NCBI GenBank assembly: GCA_037147415.1
Contig: JBAWVF010000017.1
Coordinates: 1-37,638 of the forward strand
From: BOG-933 sp037147415
GTDB taxonomy: Bacteria; Pseudomonadota; Alphaproteobacteria; Azospirillales; Azospirillaceae
Length of the DNA: 37,638 bases
Direction: 5' to 3'
Each line of letters opens with the position of its first letter. Position 1 is the stretch's first letter. The translations under genes and the position numbers were made by a program. Positions 1 through 6,908 of the stretch are shown piece after piece. The notes under the pieces are model-generated. The model saw nothing but the letters and a program-made list of their open reading frames with translations, was not told the DNA's origin and ran no database searches.

Positions 1-18
1 CCGGGAGTAGCAAATGCC
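1..18 (+). repeat. 18-bp direct repeat, left copy
   Basis: The 18 bases CCGGGAGTAGCAAATGCC occur here and again, identically, at 214-231. The right copy carries the Shine-Dalgarno sequence (GGGAG) and the ATG of mobA. The left copy starts at the first base of the window, so the repeat may extend further to the left. The pair brackets about 195 bp containing a palindromic repeat element, as a target-site duplication would. Confidence 0.85.
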
Positions 19-69
19 TGGCTCTGATCTCTTTATTGTCTTCATTTTCGTCACCCCCGCTCTCTTCTT

Positions 70-135
70 CGTCACCCCCGCGAAAGCGGGGGTCCAGGCA
101 ACAAGTACTGGATTCCCGCTTTCGCGGGAATGACG
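70..135. repeat. dispersed palindromic repeat element (two 28-bp arms)
   Basis: Two 28-bp arms, 70-97 and 108-135, are inverted copies of each other with 4 mismatches. Each arm is itself a hairpin around a GCGAAAGC or GCTTTCGC core. The mismatches keep each arm's own stem paired: CC/GG in one arm, TT/AA in the other. Shorter degenerate copies (ACGGGAATGACGG-like) follow up to about 200. This is the widespread proteobacterial repeat of the form GTCATTCCCGCGAAAGCGGG. Its six-frame translations (for example ...RFRGNDG...) are characteristic of such repeats and do not indicate a gene. Confidence 0.8.
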
Positions 136-213
136 GAAGAAACGGGAATGACGGAAAAAACGGGGTTGACGAGGAAAAGAAAACGGGAATAACGGGGAAG
201 CGAATGCAAAAAG

Positions 214-231
214 CCGGGAGTAGCAAATGCC
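214..231 (+). repeat. 18-bp direct repeat, right copy, containing the mobA start
   Basis: This is an identical copy of bases 1-18. It contains GGGAG at 216-220 and the mobA ATG at 227, so the gene's ribosome binding site and start codon lie inside the duplicated sequence. Confidence 0.85.
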
Positions 232-847
232 GGAAATAGTTGCGGGTGTGATTCTTGCCGGCGGGCGGTCGCGCCGGATGGGCGGCGACAACAAGGCCTT
301 GCTGGAGATCGGCGGGCAAAACCTGCTGGCGCGCACGGTCGCGGCGGCGCGGCCTCAAGTCGGCGCGCTGGTGTTGAGCGCCAATAGTGAACAGGTCGCG
401 GCGGCCTGTCCCGATCTGCCCGCGGTGGCCGATTCGGTGCCCGATTTCGCCGGGCCGCTGGCCGGGATTCTGGCCGGATTCGAATGGGCCGGTGAGCATG
501 TTCCCGGCTGTCGGCTGCTGGCCGGCTTTGCGGTCGATGCCCCGTTGTTTCCGCCGGATCTGGTGGCGCGGCTGGCCGCAGCGCTTGACCAAGGCGCCGA
601 AATGGCGTGTGCGGTCTCGGGCGGGCGGCGCCATCCCGTGTTCGGGCTGTGGCCGGTTGCCTTAGCCGGCGAGCTGCGCCGGGCGGTGGTTGAACAGGGC
701 GTGCGGAGGATCGAGGCGTGGACCGGACGCTATCGTACCGCCATGGTCGAATGGCCGGTGACACCGCTCGACCCGTTTCATAACGTCAACACCCCGGAAG
801 ATCTGGCGCTTCTGCGCGCGCTGCTCGCAGAAGGGATAATTATTTGA
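227..847 (+). CDS. mobA: molybdenum cofactor guanylyltransferase MobA
   Basis: The product is 206 aa. MobA transfers GMP from GTP to Mo- or W-molybdopterin, giving the guanine dinucleotide cofactor used by DMSO-reductase family enzymes such as formate dehydrogenases. Visible family features are the N-terminal nucleotide-binding loop LAGGRSRRMGGDNKAL (10-25, with Lys23), the segment PDFAGPLAGILAG (72-84), a VDAPLFP stretch (103-109) in the place of the usual metal-binding Asp motif, HPVFGLWPV, and a C-terminal FHNVNTPEDL. Length is normal. The ATG has GGGAG 6 nt upstream, inside an 18-bp duplicated sequence. It is followed by hemerythrin, fdhD and a formate dehydrogenase subunit, which fits cofactor supply for that enzyme. 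Confidence 0.92.
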   Translation: MPEIVAGVILAGGRSRRMGGDNKALLEIGGQNLLARTVAAARPQVGALVLSANSEQVAAACPDLPAVADSVPDFAGPLAGILAGFEWAGEHVPGCRLLAGFAVDAPLFPPDLVARLAAALDQGAEMACAVSGGRRHPVFGLWPVALAGELRRAVVEQGVRRIEAWTGRYRTAMVEWPVTPLDPFHNVNTPEDLALLRALLAEGIII

Positions 848-883
848 TAGGGTGGGGGCCTCACCTGATCGGAGAAGGCTACA

Positions 884-1297
884 ATGAAGATCGAAATGAA
901 CGAAGCGCTGCTGGTCGGCTACGCTCCGATCGATGATGAGCACCGGGCCCTGCTCGGGCTGGTTAATGCCTTCTTCGTACTGGTCGAAAGCGGGGCCGAT
1001 CGTCAGACGGTCTATGATGCGGTCGACGGGCTGTCGGTTAATTTCGCCATTCATTGTGAACATGAAAAGGGGTGGATGTTGGCGCATCGCTACCCCGACA
1101 CGGCCAATCATCTTGACGACCATGTTAAGCTGATCGGTGAATTGGGGGCAATGCTGTACCGGATGGATGAGGCCTGCGACGATGCTTTGGCCGAGGTCGC
1201 CAAGTTTATCGAGAACTGGTTTGCCGATCACGTCAAGCACGGGGACCGGCCGCTCGGCAAGTTCCTGAAGGAACGCGCGGTCAAGACCGGGGTCTAG
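884..1297 (+). CDS. bacteriohemerythrin
   Basis: This 137-aa single-domain protein belongs to the hemerythrin family, four-helix bundles with a di-iron site that binds O2. All expected ligands are present: His20 in IDDEH, His57 and Glu61 (HxxxE), His76 and His80 (HxxxH), and His116 and Asp121 (HxxxxD). GGAG lies 9 nt before the ATG. The gene ends 3 bp before fdhD and is probably co-transcribed with it. Family members bind, store or sense oxygen. The position beside an oxygen-sensitive metalloenzyme system suggests O2 scavenging or delivery, but that role is inferred only from context. Confidence 0.9.
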   Translation: MKIEMNEALLVGYAPIDDEHRALLGLVNAFFVLVESGADRQTVYDAVDGLSVNFAIHCEHEKGWMLAHRYPDTANHLDDHVKLIGELGAMLYRMDEACDDALAEVAKFIENWFADHVKHGDRPLGKFLKERAVKTGV

Positions 1298-1300
1298 CCC

Positions 1301-2125
1301 ATGTTACCGCTGCCGATCCACCCCGACCCCGGCGCCCCGCGCTTGACCGAACGGGTGCGCGGACTCGACCACGAGGGCCGACCGGTCGAGGTGCCGGTGG
1401 TGGTGGAGCGGGCGCTGACCCTGTTTTTGAACGGTCGCGAGATCGTGACCATCATGACCATCGGCGATCACATCGAAGATTTAGCGGTCGGCTATTTGCT
1501 CAATCAAAACATGCTGGGGCCGGACGATGCGGTTACCGCGATCGATCACGATCCCGAGACCGAGACCCTGGTGGTGCGGACCGAGCGGGTCACCGATTTC
1601 GAGGAAAAACTGAAACATCGGGTGCTGACCTCGGGTTGCGCCAGGGGTACCGTGTTCGGCGATATCATGGACAGCTTCGAGCAAATCCGCCTGCTCGAGA
1701 CGGCCCGGCTGCACACCGGCTGTCTGTACCGGCTGACCCGCAAGATCAACGAGATCCCGAGTCTTTATATGGCGGCCGGCGCGATCCATGGTTGCGTGCT
1801 GGCGCTGGACGACGAGCCGCTGATTTATATGGAGGATGTCGGCCGGCACAATGCGGTCGACAAGATTGCCGGGGCCATGATGCGGCGGGGAATCGTGCCC
1901 GACGATAAATTACTCTATACTACCGGGCGGCTTACCAGTGAAATGGTGATCAAGACCGTGCTGATGGGGATTCCGATCCTGGTCTCACGCTCGGGCTTTA
2001 CCGCAAAAGGGGTGGAGCTGGCGCGGGCGGCAAACCTGACTTTGATCGGCCGTGCCCGCGGTAAGCGCTTCGTCGCGCTGGCGGGCGAACACCGGCTGAT
2101 CTTTGAACAAGAAACAACCGACTGA
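1301..2125 (+). CDS. fdhD: formate dehydrogenase sulfurtransferase FdhD
   Basis: The product is 274 aa. FdhD passes sulfur from a cysteine desulfurase to the bis-MGD cofactor of formate dehydrogenases, which is needed for activity. Diagnostic segments are VGYLL (63-67), TSGCARG with the conserved loop Cys113, EDVGRHNAVDK (178-188) and TGRLTSEMVIK. Only one cysteine is present in the loop where E. coli FdhD has two (CxxC), a common variant. The coding end overlaps the leader of the next gene, whose strong ribosome site lies just downstream. Confidence 0.93.
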   Translation: MLPLPIHPDPGAPRLTERVRGLDHEGRPVEVPVVVERALTLFLNGREIVTIMTIGDHIEDLAVGYLLNQNMLGPDDAVTAIDHDPETETLVVRTERVTDFEEKLKHRVLTSGCARGTVFGDIMDSFEQIRLLETARLHTGCLYRLTRKINEIPSLYMAAGAIHGCVLALDDEPLIYMEDVGRHNAVDKIAGAMMRRGIVPDDKLLYTTGRLTSEMVIKTVLMGIPILVSRSGFTAKGVELARAANLTLIGRARGKRFVALAGEHRLIFEQETTD

Positions 2126-2156
2126 AACAAATCAAGTCGAACCGGGAGGAAAAGCG

Positions 2157-3890
2157 ATGGACGGCCATGATTCTGCAGAGTGCGGTAATGACCGCCCGAA
2201 CGGGGACCGGCAAAGGGGAGACCGGCCGAACGGGCGCGCCGAGCGGGAGCCGCACGCCAAGGCGCGGGGCCGACAGGCGGACCCGACGGCTTTGGCCGAG
2301 GTGCGCGCGTTGTTGGGTGGACGGCCGCGGCGGCGCGATTTACTGATTGAACATCTTCATTTGATTCAGGATGCTTACCACGGGCTTCGCGCGCACCATC
2401 TGACCGCGCTGGCCAAGGAAATGCGGCTGCCCTTGGCTGTGGTTCAGGAAACCGCAAGCTTTTACGCTCATTTCGATGTGATTCCCGATGGGGCGTTGCC
2501 GCCGCCGCCGGTCACCGTGCGCGTGTGCGACAGCGTCGGTTGCGCGATGCAGGGCGCCGACAGGCTTCATGCCGAGCTGGCCGGTGCGCTCGGAGCGGGG
2601 GTGCGCGTGCTTAAGGGGCCGTGCATGGGACGGTGCGAAAAAGCGCCGGTGGCCGCGGTCGGGCAAAATCATATCGTCCATGCCACCGCCGCTGCGGTGG
2701 CGAGCGCGGTCGAGCGCAAGCAGTTTCATCCGGTCCTTCCCGAGTATCTCGGGTTTGACGATTATGTTGCGGCCGGCGGTTATGCCCTGTTGCGCGATGT
2801 CATGGCCGGGCGCCGGACTGCCGACGAGGTCATGTCGGCGCTGGTGACTTCCGGCTTGCGCGGTTTGGGCGGCGCCGGTTTCCCGGTCGGGCAGAAATGG
2901 CGGCTGATGGCGGCTCAGCCGGCGCCGCGGATGCTGGCCGTCAATGGTGACGAAGGCGAACCGGGCACTTTCAAAGACCGCGTCTGTCTGGAAAGCGATC
3001 CGCATCGGCTGCTGGAAGGGATTTTGATTGCAGCCCGGGTGGTCGATATTTCCGCAATCTATATCTATATTCGGGATGAATACCCGGCGGCGCGCGCAAT
3101 ATTGGCGCAAGCGCTTGAAACCGTGGTCGGGGCCGGGCTGAGCGAGGGCCGCGAAATTCAGCTGCGGCGCGGGGCCGGGGCCTATATCTGCGGCGAAGAA
3201 TCGGCCATGCTGGAGTCGATCGAGGGCAAACGCGGCATGCCGCGCCACAAGCCGCCCTACCCGTCCGAGGTCGGTTTGTTCGGTCGGCCGACCCTGATTC
3301 ACAATGTCGAGACTTTGTTCCGGGTGCGGGACATTCTAGAGCGTGGTCCCGAATGGTTTTCCAGCCAGGGTCGCAACGGTCGGCGCGGTTTGCGCAGCTT
3401 TTCGGTGTCGGGCCGGGTACGCAATCCGGGCGTTAAGCTGGCGCCGGCCGGCATCACGGTACGCGAGTTGATTGACGAATATTGCGGGGGCATGGCGCCC
3501 GGCCATGTCTTCAAAGGTTATTTGCCGGGCGGGGCTTCGGGTGGTATTTTGCCGGCTTCGCTCGACAACATTCCGCTCGATTTCGGCACGCTGGAAAGCT
3601 ATGGCGGCTTTATCGGCTCGGCTGCGGTGATCGTGCTGTCGGATCAGGACGAGCCGCGTGCGATCGTGCGCAATCTGTTGCGCTTCTTCGCTCATGAAAG
3701 CTGCGGTCAATGCACGCCGTGCCGAGCCGGCACCGAAAAGGCGGTGCGTCTAACCGAAGGTTCGGAGTGGGACCGGGCGCTGTTGACCGAGTTGTCCGCC
3801 TGTATGCGCGATGCCTCGATTTGCGGTTTGGGACAGGCGGCGACCAACCCGCTCCTGTCCGTCTTGAAGTATTTTCCGCCGGAGGGGTGA
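2157..3890 (+). CDS. NAD-dependent formate dehydrogenase beta subunit (NuoE-NuoF fusion)
   Basis: The product is 577 aa from the ATG at 2157, chosen for the strong GGGAGGA at 2144-2150; a longer frame reaches back into fdhD. The N-terminal part is NuoE-like with a [2Fe-2S] site at Cys124, Cys129, Cys156 and Cys160. The rest is NuoF-like: GLRGLGGAGFP (233-243) and NGDEGEPGTFKDR (263-275) for FMN/NADH, ICGEESA around Cys345, and a [4Fe-4S] motif at Cys516, Cys519, Cys522 and Cys556. This fused layout and length match the beta subunit of tungsten formate dehydrogenase FDH1 (fdh1B) of Methylobacterium. It would pass electrons from the catalytic subunit to NAD+. The N-terminal 40 residues are polar and variable. 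No alpha subunit gene follows, which is unusual. A bidirectional hydrogenase diaphorase fusion is a less likely alternative given fdhD and tup next door. Confidence 0.85.
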   Translation: MDGHDSAECGNDRPNGDRQRGDRPNGRAEREPHAKARGRQADPTALAEVRALLGGRPRRRDLLIEHLHLIQDAYHGLRAHHLTALAKEMRLPLAVVQETASFYAHFDVIPDGALPPPPVTVRVCDSVGCAMQGADRLHAELAGALGAGVRVLKGPCMGRCEKAPVAAVGQNHIVHATAAAVASAVERKQFHPVLPEYLGFDDYVAAGGYALLRDVMAGRRTADEVMSALVTSGLRGLGGAGFPVGQKWRLMAAQPAPRMLAVNGDEGEPGTFKDRVCLESDPHRLLEGILIAARVVDISAIYIYIRDEYPAARAILAQALETVVGAGLSEGREIQLRRGAGAYICGEESAMLESIEGKRGMPRHKPPYPSEVGLFGRPTLIHNVETLFRVRDILERGPEWFSSQGRNGRRGLRSFSVSGRVRNPGVKLAPAGITVRELIDEYCGGMAPGHVFKGYLPGGASGGILPASLDNIPLDFGTLESYGGFIGSAAVIVLSDQDEPRAIVRNLLRFFAHESCGQCTPCRAGTEKAVRLTEGSEWDRALLTELSACMRDASICGLGQAATNPLLSVLKYFPPEG

Positions 3891-3896
3891 GCGGGC

Positions 3897-4586
3897 TTGC
3901 CATCCGATATCGGTCTTTGGGAGGCGACTTTCGCGCTAATCTTCGGGCTCGATCCGGGCTTTGTCGACATCGCCGCGTTGTCGCTCTCGGTCAGCCTCAG
4001 TGCGGTGCTGTTGGCGGCTGTGGTTGCTTTGCCGGCCGGGGCGTTACTGGCGTTGGTCCGTTTTCCGGGGCGGCAGTTGGTGATTACGCTGGCGAATACT
4101 TTGATGGGCTTGCCGCCGGTGGTGATCGGCTTGGTGCTTTATTTGATGCTGTCGCATTCCGGGCCGCTCGGGTGGTTGCGTTTACTGTATTCGCCCGGTG
4201 CAATGGTGCTGGCACAAGCCGTGCTGGTGACTCCGATCATTCTGGCGCTGACCCGGCAAATTATCGAGGCCCTGCATGAAGACTATGGCGAGCAATTACG
4301 GTCGCTCGGGGCCGGACGGCGAGTCATGGTGCTGACTTTGTTGTATGAAGGCCGGGTCAGCCTGTTGACGGCGGTGCTGGCCGGCTTTGCCCGAGCCAGT
4401 GCCGAGGTCGGCGCCGTAATGATTGTCGGTGGTAATATTGCCGGATATACGCGGGTCATGACGACTACGATTGCGATGGAGGTCGGTAAAGGCGAATTGC
4501 CGATGGCATTGGCGCTCGGCATAGTGTTGATGACGCTGGCTTTTGTGGTCAATGCTACCCTTTCTCTATTGGCTTTGCCCCGCTAG
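3897..4586 (+). CDS. tupB: tungstate ABC transporter permease TupB
   Basis: The product is 229 aa, an inner-membrane permease with about five to six hydrophobic segments. It forms the channel of the TupABC tungstate importer. The segment EVGAVMIVGGNIAGYTRVMT and the following IAMEVGKGELPMALALGI are typical of TupB and related WtpB/ModB-type permeases. The start is a TTG at 3897, with GGAGGGG at 3881-3887 giving suitable spacing; no ATG precedes the first transmembrane segment in frame. It begins 6 bp after the formate dehydrogenase subunit, so both are likely in one transcript. Confidence 0.88.
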   Translation: MPSDIGLWEATFALIFGLDPGFVDIAALSLSVSLSAVLLAAVVALPAGALLALVRFPGRQLVITLANTLMGLPPVVIGLVLYLMLSHSGPLGWLRLLYSPGAMVLAQAVLVTPIILALTRQIIEALHEDYGEQLRSLGAGRRVMVLTLLYEGRVSLLTAVLAGFARASAEVGAVMIVGGNIAGYTRVMTTTIAMEVGKGELPMALALGIVLMTLAFVVNATLSLLALPR

Positions 4587-4619
4587 AGCTGCTACTCTGT
4601 CAAAGTGGAGGACGACGAC

Positions 4620-4910
4620 ATGACACCGGAAGCCGAAGCGGAAATCAAATCATCTCTGGCCGGCATTCACAAATTGCTGGAAAGGGTGATCGCTACCCAG
4701 GTCGCGCACGCGGCGATATTGGAAACCCACACGGCACAGATCGGTCAGGTGCTGGCGATTCAGGCCGTGCACTCGAATCAGTTTGCGGAAGTCCGGGGCG
4801 ATATCAAGGCGGTGAATGCCAGACTGGACGAGCAGCGGGCTTGGCTGCAATCGATGGACCTGCGCTTTACCGCGATCATGGCGCCTTATCAGCAACGGGC
4901 CGCCTCGTAA
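4620..4910 (+). CDS. small coiled-coil protein, copy 1 of a tandem pair
   Basis: The product is 96 aa and of unknown function. The ATG at 4620 has GGAGG at 4607-4611, and its first residues MTPEAEAEIK match those of the next gene; a GTG at 4605 would add five residues. The sequence is hydrophilic, rich in Ala, Gln, His and Glu with regular hydrophobic spacing, consistent with one long coiled coil. No signal peptide or membrane segment is seen. It ends FTAIMAPYQQRAAS, as does its downstream paralogue. It splits the tupB-tupC pair, so it is probably transcribed with the tungstate importer, but nothing in the sequence shows a role in transport. Confidence 0.7.
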   Translation: MTPEAEAEIKSSLAGIHKLLERVIATQVAHAAILETHTAQIGQVLAIQAVHSNQFAEVRGDIKAVNARLDEQRAWLQSMDLRFTAIMAPYQQRAAS

Positions 4911-5360
4911 CGGATATGGTGAGGACAAAACCATGACGCCGGAAACTGAAACGGAAATCAAAGCGTCCCTGGCTGGCATTCACAAGCTGCTGGAAAAGGT
5001 GATCGTTACCCAGGCGGTGCATACGGAACAATTGGCCGCTCATTCGGTGAAGTTGGATTCTCACACGGCACAGCTTGCCGAGGTTCGGGCGACCCAGGCG
5101 GTTCACTCCGAGCAGTTCGTCGAAGTTCGGGGTGAGATCAAGCTGATCAACGCGAAGCTGGATACCCATGCGGCGCGGCTGGACGAGCATTCGGCCCAAT
5201 TCAAGCACATAATCAGCCTTCTCGAAAGCCATAGTACTCAAATTGCTGAACTTAAAGGACAGCAATCGATTCTGTTGGCTTGGCTGCAAGCAACCGACCA
5301 GCGTTTTACCGCGATCATGGCGCCATATCAGCAACGGGCTGCCTCGTAACGGATATGGTG
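4866..5360 (+). repeat. tandem gene duplication; 56-bp 3' repeats at 4866-4921 and 5305-5360
   Basis: The 3' ends of the two coiled-coil genes, including stop codon and the following CGGATATGGTG, are 54/56 identical. The 5' ends are also similar at DNA level. The duplication unit therefore included the gene plus its short downstream spacer. The span given runs from the first to the second 3' repeat, about one unit. Confidence 0.85.
4933..5349 (+). CDS. small coiled-coil protein, copy 2 of a tandem pair
   Basis: The product is 138 aa and of unknown function. The start MTPETETEIKASLAGIHKLL parallels copy 1. The ATG at 4933 has GAGG at 4921-4924; in-frame upstream codons lie inside copy 1 and are rejected. 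Compared with copy 1, the middle is about 42 residues longer, made of repeats of the type HSxxLDxHTAQLAEVR that look like extra coiled-coil heptads. The C-terminus FTAIMAPYQQRAAS is the same. Copy number of the internal repeat has evidently changed after duplication. The gene ends just before tupC. Confidence 0.7.
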   Translation: MTPETETEIKASLAGIHKLLEKVIVTQAVHTEQLAAHSVKLDSHTAQLAEVRATQAVHSEQFVEVRGEIKLINAKLDTHAARLDEHSAQFKHIISLLESHSTQIAELKGQQSILLAWLQATDQRFTAIMAPYQQRAAS

Positions 5361-5365
5361 TCCAG

Positions 5366-6058
5366 GTGCTCCAGGTCGAGGGGCTTAGTTATTCCATCAA
5401 TGGTCAGCCGTTATTGCGGGACATTTCGTTTGTGCTTGAAAGCGGAGCGCGGACGGTGGTGCTCGGTCCCAACGGCGCCGGTAAAAGCTTGCTCTTGCGC
5501 CTGTGTCATGGCCTGCTGCGTCCGAGCGCCGGGCGGATCATTCGCGCCGGTCCGGAAAATAGCGTGTATGGCGCCATGGTATTTCAGCGTCCGGTGATGT
5601 TGTGCCGGTCAGCCGCCGCTAACATCGATTATGCATTAAGCCTGTCCGGCGTATTACGAGCGCTGCGCCCGGAAAGAATTGTTGAGGCGTTGCGGCTGGC
5701 CGGTCTGGAAACGCAGGCCGGTTGCAACGCCCGTGTGTTCTCGGGTGGCGAGCAACAACGGCTGGCGATTGCTCGGGCTTGGGCTTGTCGCCCGGAGGTG
5801 CTGTTTCTCGACGAGCCGACCGCTAATCTCGACCCGGCGGCGGTGCGGGCGATCGAGGCCGTGATCAACGCGATTCACGATGCCGGGACGCGGATCATCA
5901 TGACGACCCATGATCTGAATCAGGCCCGTCGCTTGGGCGATGAAATTTTGTTTCTTCATCGCGGATATTTGATAGAACAGGCGTCGGCGGCTGAGTTTTT
6001 TACCCAGGCCCGGAGCGAGCAAGCCCGAAGCTTCGTGTCGGGCGCGTTGTTGGATTAA
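5366..6058 (+). CDS. tupC: tungstate ABC transporter ATP-binding protein TupC
   Basis: The product is 230 aa from the GTG at 5366, the only in-frame initiator near the start of homology (LQVEGLSYSING). A longer open frame extends back into the coiled-coil gene but reads its wrong frame. Motifs are Walker A GPNGAGKS (34-41), Q-loop Gln74, signature FSGGEQQRLA (125-134), Walker B VLFLDEP (145-151) and switch His182. It powers TupB for tungstate uptake. The ribosome binding site is weak, so expression may depend on coupling to the upstream gene, which stops 16 bp before. Confidence 0.85.
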   Translation: MLQVEGLSYSINGQPLLRDISFVLESGARTVVLGPNGAGKSLLLRLCHGLLRPSAGRIIRAGPENSVYGAMVFQRPVMLCRSAAANIDYALSLSGVLRALRPERIVEALRLAGLETQAGCNARVFSGGEQQRLAIARAWACRPEVLFLDEPTANLDPAAVRAIEAVINAIHDAGTRIIMTTHDLNQARRLGDEILFLHRGYLIEQASAAEFFTQARSEQARSFVSGALLD

Positions 6059-6077
6059 GTCTATCGTGAGGTTTGCA

Positions 6078-6908
6078 ATGCGGTTTCGATCGTTATTTGT
6101 CGCGGCTCTTTTTCTTACTCTGTTTTTATCGTTAGGGGCGCGGGCGCAGGAGCGTTTCATTGTCGTGGCTTCGACGACTTCGACCGAGCAATCCGGGCTG
6201 TTCGGTTATTTGCTGCCCCGGTTCAAAATCGCCAGCGGCATTACGGTTCATGTCGTGGCCCAGGGGACGGGGCAGGCGTTGAAAACAGCCTCAAACGGCG
6301 ACGCCGACGTTGTGCTGGTCCATGATCGGGGGGCGGAGGAGGCGTTTGTTGCCGCCGGCTTCGGCTTGCAGCGTCGCGAGGTCATGTATAACGACTTTGT
6401 GATTGTCGGTCCGGCGACGGATCCGGCCGGCATTCGCGGTTCACACGACGTGGCCGGGGCCTTGAAGCGGATCGCCGCGGCCGGGGCTCCGTTTATTTCG
6501 CGCGGAGATAACAGCGGCACGCATGCGGCCGAGCGGCGTTTGTGGAAAACCACCGGGATTGAACCGCGGCCGGGGCTGTCCTGGTATCGGGCGACCGGTT
6601 CCGGCATGGGACCGACCCTTAACATTGCCGCCGGCATCGACGGTTATACTCTGAGTGATCGCGGCACCTGGTTACGCTTCGGCAACCGCCGGTCGCTTGA
6701 ACTGCTGGTAACTGGCGACCCTCGGTTGTTCAACCAATATAGTGCGATCCTGGTTAATCCGGCCCGTTTTCCCCATGTTAAGGCGGCGGACGGGCAAGCC
6801 TTCATCGATTGGTTGTGCGGTGCGGAGGGTCAGCAGGCGATCGATAGTTTTACCGTCAATGGCGAACAACTGTTCTTTGCGAATGCTTCGGCGGAGACCT
6901 TAAAATAA
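6078..6908 (+). CDS. tupA: tungstate-binding periplasmic protein TupA
   Basis: The product is 276 aa from the ATG at 6078, with GTGAGG at 6066-6071 as ribosome site; the GTG at 6066 would add four residues. An N-terminal signal peptide of about 23 residues ends near GARA/QERF. The mature start VASTTSTEQSGLFGYLLPRF, and later FISRGDNSGTHAAERRLWK and GYTLSDRGTWL, are hallmarks of TupA, which binds tungstate with much higher preference than molybdate. This supports calling the importer tungstate-specific rather than ModABC. The 3' end overlaps the convergent gene on the other strand by 9 bp. Confidence 0.92.
   Translation: MRFRSLFVAALFLTLFLSLGARAQERFIVVASTTSTEQSGLFGYLLPRFKIASGITVHVVAQGTGQALKTASNGDADVVLVHDRGAEEAFVAAGFGLQRREVMYNDFVIVGPATDPAGIRGSHDVAGALKRIAAAGAPFISRGDNSGTHAAERRLWKTTGIEPRPGLSWYRATGSGMGPTLNIAAGIDGYTLSDRGTWLRFGNRRSLELLVTGDPRLFNQYSAILVNPARFPHVKAADGQAFIDWLCGAEGQQAIDSFTVNGEQLFFANASAETLK

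Noticed and set aside
36..239. 67-codon open frame reading SPPRKRGSRQ and RFRGNDG
   Set aside because: It is the usual translation of the palindromic repeat element, with no ribosome site and no coding bias.
2340..3302. 320-codon open frame antisense to the formate dehydrogenase subunit
   Set aside because: A shadow of the NuoE-NuoF fusion gene with low-complexity translation and no start signals.
4816..4932. 39-codon N-terminal extension of the second coiled-coil gene
   Set aside because: It reads the wrong frame of the first copy; the ATG at 4933 aligns with the start of copy 1.
3897..6908. molybdate importer ModABC instead of TupABC
   Set aside because: The binding protein has the TupA start VASTTSTEQSGL and GYTLSDRGTW, and the permease has the TupB signature, not those of ModA and ModB.
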